From positions 464,673-528,672 of the forward strand of contig NZ_AHMN02000011.1 in assembly GCF_000243695.2 (NCBI RefSeq): a stretch of 64,000 bases of DNA, written 5' to 3'. Shown here in pieces: positions 60,600 to 64,000 of this stretch. The first letter of the stretch is position 1. Every line of letters begins with the position of its first letter. The position numbers and the translations under genes were made by a program. The notes under the pieces were generated by a model. The model made no database searches. It was given only the letters and a program-made list of their open reading frames with translations, and had not been told where the DNA came from. Origin of the DNA: Leptospira kirschneri serovar Cynopteri str. 3522 CT. GTDB taxonomy: Bacteria; Spirochaetota; Leptospiria; Leptospirales; Leptospiraceae.

Positions 60600-62051
60600 C
60601 TAAAGTCCCACAATGGGTCTACAGGTAGTCGCCAGATCCGTATTATTTGCATAAGATTGATCCGAAGTAGCTGCATTCAAAGTAAGATTGATTTTACTTT
60701 TTGTAAAATTAGAGTTGGCACAGTTGCCTCCGTTGTTTGTACACTTCGCATTTCCAGGTTTTGCACCTGTGGAAAGAGTCGTAAGCCAAGTGACGAAGTT
60801 GGTTCCTCCCGAATCCACTTTATACATATCTTCTGATGTAGTAATCGTGTGTACGTCGCCCGGAGCGATGTAATACGAATAATTTGTAGTTCCAGCCGAA
60901 ATCCCATTCATGGAAGTAACTGCTTGTTGTGTCCAGCCGCAGCTGGATCCATCCGTGGATGCGGTAGTTCCGTCTGGAACGGAACTACCGTCGCTGTCTC
61001 CAAATAAAGAGGAGTAGGTTTTAGAGGAATCATAAGGATCTGTCGTTTTTTCATCCGAATAAGTCGGAGCCGAGTTGATGATATTCATCACTTTGTAAAA
61101 AAATCTTTGGTTTCCGTCAAAAGTAGCAGTGTATTGACCCGTTTTATCTCCCGATCCATTGTAGTGTGTAGATACCTTCGTAAAAAAATCTTGAATAGAA
61201 GGGTTTCCTACAGTGAGATAGTTAGCCGCAATTCCAGCTATCCAAGTAGGCAAATTTGAATCGGCTCCCCACTGGGTACTTAGATTGGAAAAAAAACCGT
61301 TAGGAACAATCCCGTTAGACGCATCAATGAGCATATTCATTTTTGCGGATGAATTTAGTCCTGAAATAGTTTCACGTACAATAGGGTAATTGAGTAGAGT
61401 TCCATAACCTCCTGCGCTTTGTCCGGTCACGAATACATTCTGAACTTGAGGATACTCTGTCTGAATATACTTTAATACAGAAAGCACATTATCATAACCT
61501 TTATGTTTTACCACTACCGATGATCCCGTAGTTGGATCGATATAAGTCATATCTTTGGAGCCGAAGTGTAGATCACCAGTGCAATAGGGAATAAAAACTA
61601 CATCATAATCTTTGAATGGATTGGAGCCGTTATTTGTATTCATTACACCTTGAAAGACGAATTTTACGAACAAATCCGGAGTCTTTTCGAGCTGATTAAA
61701 ATAAGTAGTCGTATTATTTCCAAAACAGTTATACCCACTCCAACAAGCTCCTCCTCCCATAAAATTGATGAGCAGTTTGTCATTGGATGTTTTTACTTTT
61801 TTCCTATAGAATGAAAACGTTTTATTTTCGGTAGAACCGGAGCAAGAAGGGTTATAGGCTCTATTTGAATAATTGGCTCCGGAAATGGTAATGGTTCCAG
61901 GAGAAGGAGTAATCTTTTCGTAAGGATTGTATAAAAGATCGGCTAAGACTAATGCTAAGAGAGTTTTGTCTTGATCATCATCGTCTTTTTTACAATTTAT
62001 AAAGGTAAGAAATAGACAAATCGTTGTTATATATAGAATCCATCGTTTCAT
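60600..62051 (-). CDS. NOTUM/pectinacetylesterase-like lipoprotein
   Basis: 483 residues, GGAG before the ATG. Signal ends in LTFINC (C20), then KKDDDDQDK, the leptospiral lipoprotein style. The mature protein has the alpha/beta-hydrolase features of the pectinacetylesterase/NOTUM family: the oxyanion-type FMGGGACWSGYNCFG, PYCTGDLHFG, the nucleophile elbow VTGQSAGGYG (S212), LIDASNG (D243) and IAPGDVHTIT (H401). The family removes acyl groups from polysaccharides or lipidated proteins. As a lipoprotein it would act at the envelope or surface; substrate unknown. Stands alone on the minus strand. Confidence 0.85.
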   Translation of the reverse strand: MKRWILYITTICLFLTFINCKKDDDDQDKTLLALVLADLLYNPYEKITPSPGTITISGANYSNRAYNPSCSGSTENKTFSFYRKKVKTSNDKLLINFMGGGACWSGYNCFGNNTTTYFNQLEKTPDLFVKFVFQGVMNTNNGSNPFKDYDVVFIPYCTGDLHFGSKDMTYIDPTTGSSVVVKHKGYDNVLSVLKYIQTEYPQVQNVFVTGQSAGGYGTLLNYPIVRETISGLNSSAKMNMLIDASNGIVPNGFFSNLSTQWGADSNLPTWIAGIAANYLTVGNPSIQDFFTKVSTHYNGSGDKTGQYTATFDGNQRFFYKVMNIINSAPTYSDEKTTDPYDSSKTYSSLFGDSDGSSVPDGTTASTDGSSCGWTQQAVTSMNGISAGTTNYSYYIAPGDVHTITTSEDMYKVDSGGTNFVTWLTTLSTGAKPGNAKCTNNGGNCANSNFTKSKINLTLNAATSDQSYANNTDLATTCRPIVGL

Positions 62052-62670
62052 TTTTTTAAGCTCCTTTTCCTCTTTCCAATTTTTGATTCTTCAATCATAG
62101 AACTCTTAGGTAAGAAAGTCAATCGATACCGGAAAAAATTGGACTCGGTTTTAAAACGTTCTTGGAACTTTAGAGTTTTTATAAAACAAACAATGAAGTT
62201 TAGGTTTTGAGCCATAAAAACATTAAGATGAATTTTTCTATAGATTCAAAAATTTTAAAAAGGTTATCTCTATAAAATCCTAGAAAAATGTGACTGTAAA
62301 TTTTAAACTAAATCTCTTCAAATTTATAATTTCTTACACAAAACTTAGAACGTGCGGCTTGTAATAAAATTCGAAAGTAAATTTGTCCATTCTAAAAATG
62401 TAACTGAACTCATTGTAAAGCACTTCTATAAAACTGAATCGTAAAGATTGAATACGTGTTACTGTTACGTGGTCTACACTTCGTTTTTTTGCCTCGGGTT
62501 CATTGATGATAATGTATTCGTATCAATTATATTCAGTGAATATCTACTATAAAGCGGTTGATCGAACGTGAAAACTTTTACGGTCTTAAACCTATCGAAA
62601 ACGAGAGTAAAAGTTATAAACTATAAATGGATATAAGTTGTAAAAACTAGAATTTAATTCTGTTCCTCTC
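62052..62670. other. Intergenic stretch, no gene seen
   Basis: AT-rich region upstream of the esterase gene, no convincing ORF, hairpin or full repeat copy. Just right of it, from 62674, TTACTCAGACGTATAAAAAC, then AGTACTAAAAATTAACGGTC, matches the right end of the R5 element at 29969. Confidence 0.5.
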
Positions 62671-62742
62671 GTTACTCAGACGTATAAAAACAGTACTAAA
62701 AATTAACGGTCAATTTTACAAAGATGTGAAAGCCTAGAAAAT

Positions 62743-62936
62743 TAGAATTGTTGAAAAGTGAATTCTCATCTGTTTCCGTTGCATTACTCATAACTAAATA
62801 ATAAAATACTTAATATTTTACATGGAATCAGCGTTTTGTGATAGAATTAACGGTACTCAATTTTATATAGATCAGTAAAATGGACAATTGAAGCAGTTTT
62901 GTTAAACTCTATTATAGAATTTTTCAACAGATCTAT
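62743..62936. repeat. R1 element, copy i, interrupted by a nested R2 element
   Basis: TAGAATTGTTGAAAAGTGAA, CTGTTTCCGTTGCA, then an R2 copy of about 95 bp, then TGGACAATTGAAGCAGTTTT and ATAGAATTTTTCAACAGATC, TATT. Without the insert the halves join as in copy g (52543), so the R2 landed inside an R1. Confidence 0.85.
62784..62880. repeat. R2 dispersed repeat, copy 3 (nested in R1)
   Basis: TTACTCATAACTAAATAATA, TACATGGAATCAGCGTTTTG, TGATAGAATTAACGGTACTC, ATATAGATCAGTAA. Ends TTACT and AGTAA are inverted. The exact insertion junction is ambiguous by 2-3 bp because the flanks are TT and AA. Confidence 0.85.
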
Positions 62937-63169
62937 TTCATCTAACTTAGAGCGATTGGGTTTTTGAAGAAAATTTTAATATTCTAAGTTTTTAAATAAG
63001 TTCAGTATAGAATTATTCAGATAGTAAATCAGTTGAAGGTTTTATAGGATCAATTATCAATCAAAAAAGATAGAAACAATAGAAATAGAATAGATGCAAA
63101 AAAAATAATATTTTTGTTACGTTTTAGAAAAAACAGTACAAATTTTAAAATGTAAAAATCATAATGTAA

Positions 63170-63418
63170 CATGAGTTTGACGTAAAAAAAACAGGGCGAA
63201 GAGCCCGGTCAAGTTATTGTGAAATTTTAGAATCAGATTCAATTTTTAGAAAATACCAATAACTTGATCCTAAAACGCTTTCGTAAAAAGCGTTTTACTG
63301 AGTTTCCAACGGGATTCATAGAGAGCGTTGTGCTTTAGTTCATTCATCGATCCCTTTCTCAAGAAGGCACTGCTTAAGTTCAATATTGGATTGTTTGAGT
63401 CAGTTAGGCCGAGCTCAC
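63170..63418. repeat. R4 dispersed repeat, copy
   Basis: AACATGAGTTTGACGTAAAA, GGGCGAAGAGCCCGGTCAAG, CTAAAACGCTTTCGTAAAAA, GCGTTTTACTGAGTTTCCAA, TCATAGAGAGCGTTGTGCTT, CATCGATCCCTTTCTCAAGA and GAGCTCACGTAATG. It has its own version of the middle (a GGTCAAGTTATTG / CAATAACTTGATC inverted pair). No ORF. Confidence 0.68.
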
Positions 63419-63762
63419 GTAATGTAAGATTGAAAGTCGCATAAATATTCAAAAAGTTGAATTCGCTTGGATAGGTTCTTGACTGTATAAAAGGGAGAGA
63501 TTTTTCCAAAAAAAACTTTAAAAAATGTGGGGAAATCTAAAGCAATTTTTAGGAAATATTTTAAAAAAATCTCAGCTTTTGACTCTAATTCGAAAATAAT
63601 TTTTACAATAATTGCTTGCCCGGGCGCCTGAATTCTATAAATTGGTTTTTGCGATGTTTTGTCCGTTCGGGCAAAAATTTTAGCAAATAACTGAAGCAAA
63701 GTTAAAAAAGCGAATGATTTTCATTCTACTTTTTGGTTTGTTTTCGGGAAGACTTAAGTTCA

Positions 63763-63795
<33 letters not shown>

Positions 63796-63825
63796 TAAGA
63801 GTAGAGGTGCTCTTAAGAACACAAG

Positions 63826-63861
<36 letters not shown>

Positions 63862-63964
63862 AGATGTTGCGCACTGTAACGAGATTCGCGCGATATCAAA
63901 TCTCGAACGAGATCGGTAATTCAAAAAATTTTTACAGCTACACATCATTCTACAGGTTAAACAA

Positions 63965-64000
63965 ATGCTTCTTCTCTTAGGAGGAGATAGCCCTTGGATG
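63965..64000 (+). CDS. Possible start of a gene cut by the right edge
   Basis: ATG at 63965 begins an open frame, [12 protein letters not shown], running to the last base. AGG lies about 9 nt before the ATG. A second in-frame ATG at 63998 is preceded by TAGGAGGAGATAGCCCTTGG, which contains a good ribosome-binding site at a long distance. Too little is visible for any functional statement. The minus-strand frames at 63415-63699 and 63760-63948 have no support. Confidence 0.25.
   Translation, partial: MLLLLGGDSPWM

Noticed and set aside
63415..63699. Minus-strand 94-aa ORF near the right edge
   Set aside because: Phe/Lys-rich AT-driven frame overlapping an R4 edge, no start signal.

Overview
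The window is chromosomal DNA of a pathogenic-clade Leptospira (L. interrogans / kirschneri / noguchii type), judged from the sequence alone. The base composition is AT-rich. There are many lipoproteins whose loose spirochaetal lipoboxes precede acidic KK/KED-D stretches, families I know almost only from leptospires (DUF1564, DUF1554), and long intergenic stretches full of short dispersed repeats. No rRNA, CRISPR array or prophage is present.

Layout. 1-3.5 kb: the tail of a small protein, thiC under a TPP riboswitch, and a lipoprotein. 4-10.8 kb: a minus-strand accessory cluster with a decayed TPR gene, a double-WGR protein fused to an ATP-dependent DNA ligase, a WGR-leucine-rich-repeat protein and a WGR-like/ankyrin-like protein. 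11.3-15 kb: two overlapping small lipoprotein genes and a large HELGH metalloprotease-like lipoprotein ending in DUF1554. 15.5-18.1 kb: a TMEM189/Kua/CarF-type plasmanylethanolamine desaturase, a UbiA-like membrane protein and an MscS channel. 18.3-23.6 kb: a coupled operon of class III nucleotidyl cyclase, FecR-domain protein, Fn3-like membrane protein and DUF1554 lipoprotein. 24.4-25.9 kb: a YceK-like/ankyrin-like lipoprotein.

26.5-36 kb: an iron- or nutrient-uptake block on the minus strand (exbB-exbD-exbD-tonB, a DUF1564 protein, a TonB-dependent receptor translationally coupled to a lipoprotein, a DWGG-type beta-helix lipoprotein, a small exported protein). 37.2-40.1 kb: a second cyclase + FecR pair, whose cyclase is broken by one apparent base loss. 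41-46.8 kb: a TTG-started HTH regulator with a perfect palindrome in front, a kinase-less 7TM sensor, small proteins, a MITE and an intact IS5-type element. 46.8-53.5 kb: tRNA-Thr and tRNA-Tyr, the transketolase N-terminal subunit, a SirB1-like protein, a polyprenyl diphosphate synthase, an SRPBCC protein and a lipoprotein. 54.6-62 kb: a large PAS histidine kinase with its response regulator, an MBL-fold hydrolase and a NOTUM/pectinacetylesterase-like lipoprotein. The last 2 kb is repeat-rich and holds no convincing gene except perhaps one starting at the right edge.

Five dispersed small repeat families recur and are labelled R1-R5, plus one MITE. R1 is about 100 bp with TAGAGTTGTTGAAAAA termini (9 copies). 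R2 is about 95 bp with TTACT/AGTAA termini (3 copies, one nested inside an R1). R3 is GTGGGAACT-rich. R4 is a 100-350 bp element bounded by AACGTGAGTT-like ends. R5 is a 182-bp element with 30-bp inverted ends. The MITE is 99 bp with 17-bp inverted ends and a 3-bp target duplication, resembling the ends of the IS5-type element nearby. The most unusual protein-coding content is the WGR cluster and the two cyclase-FecR modules.
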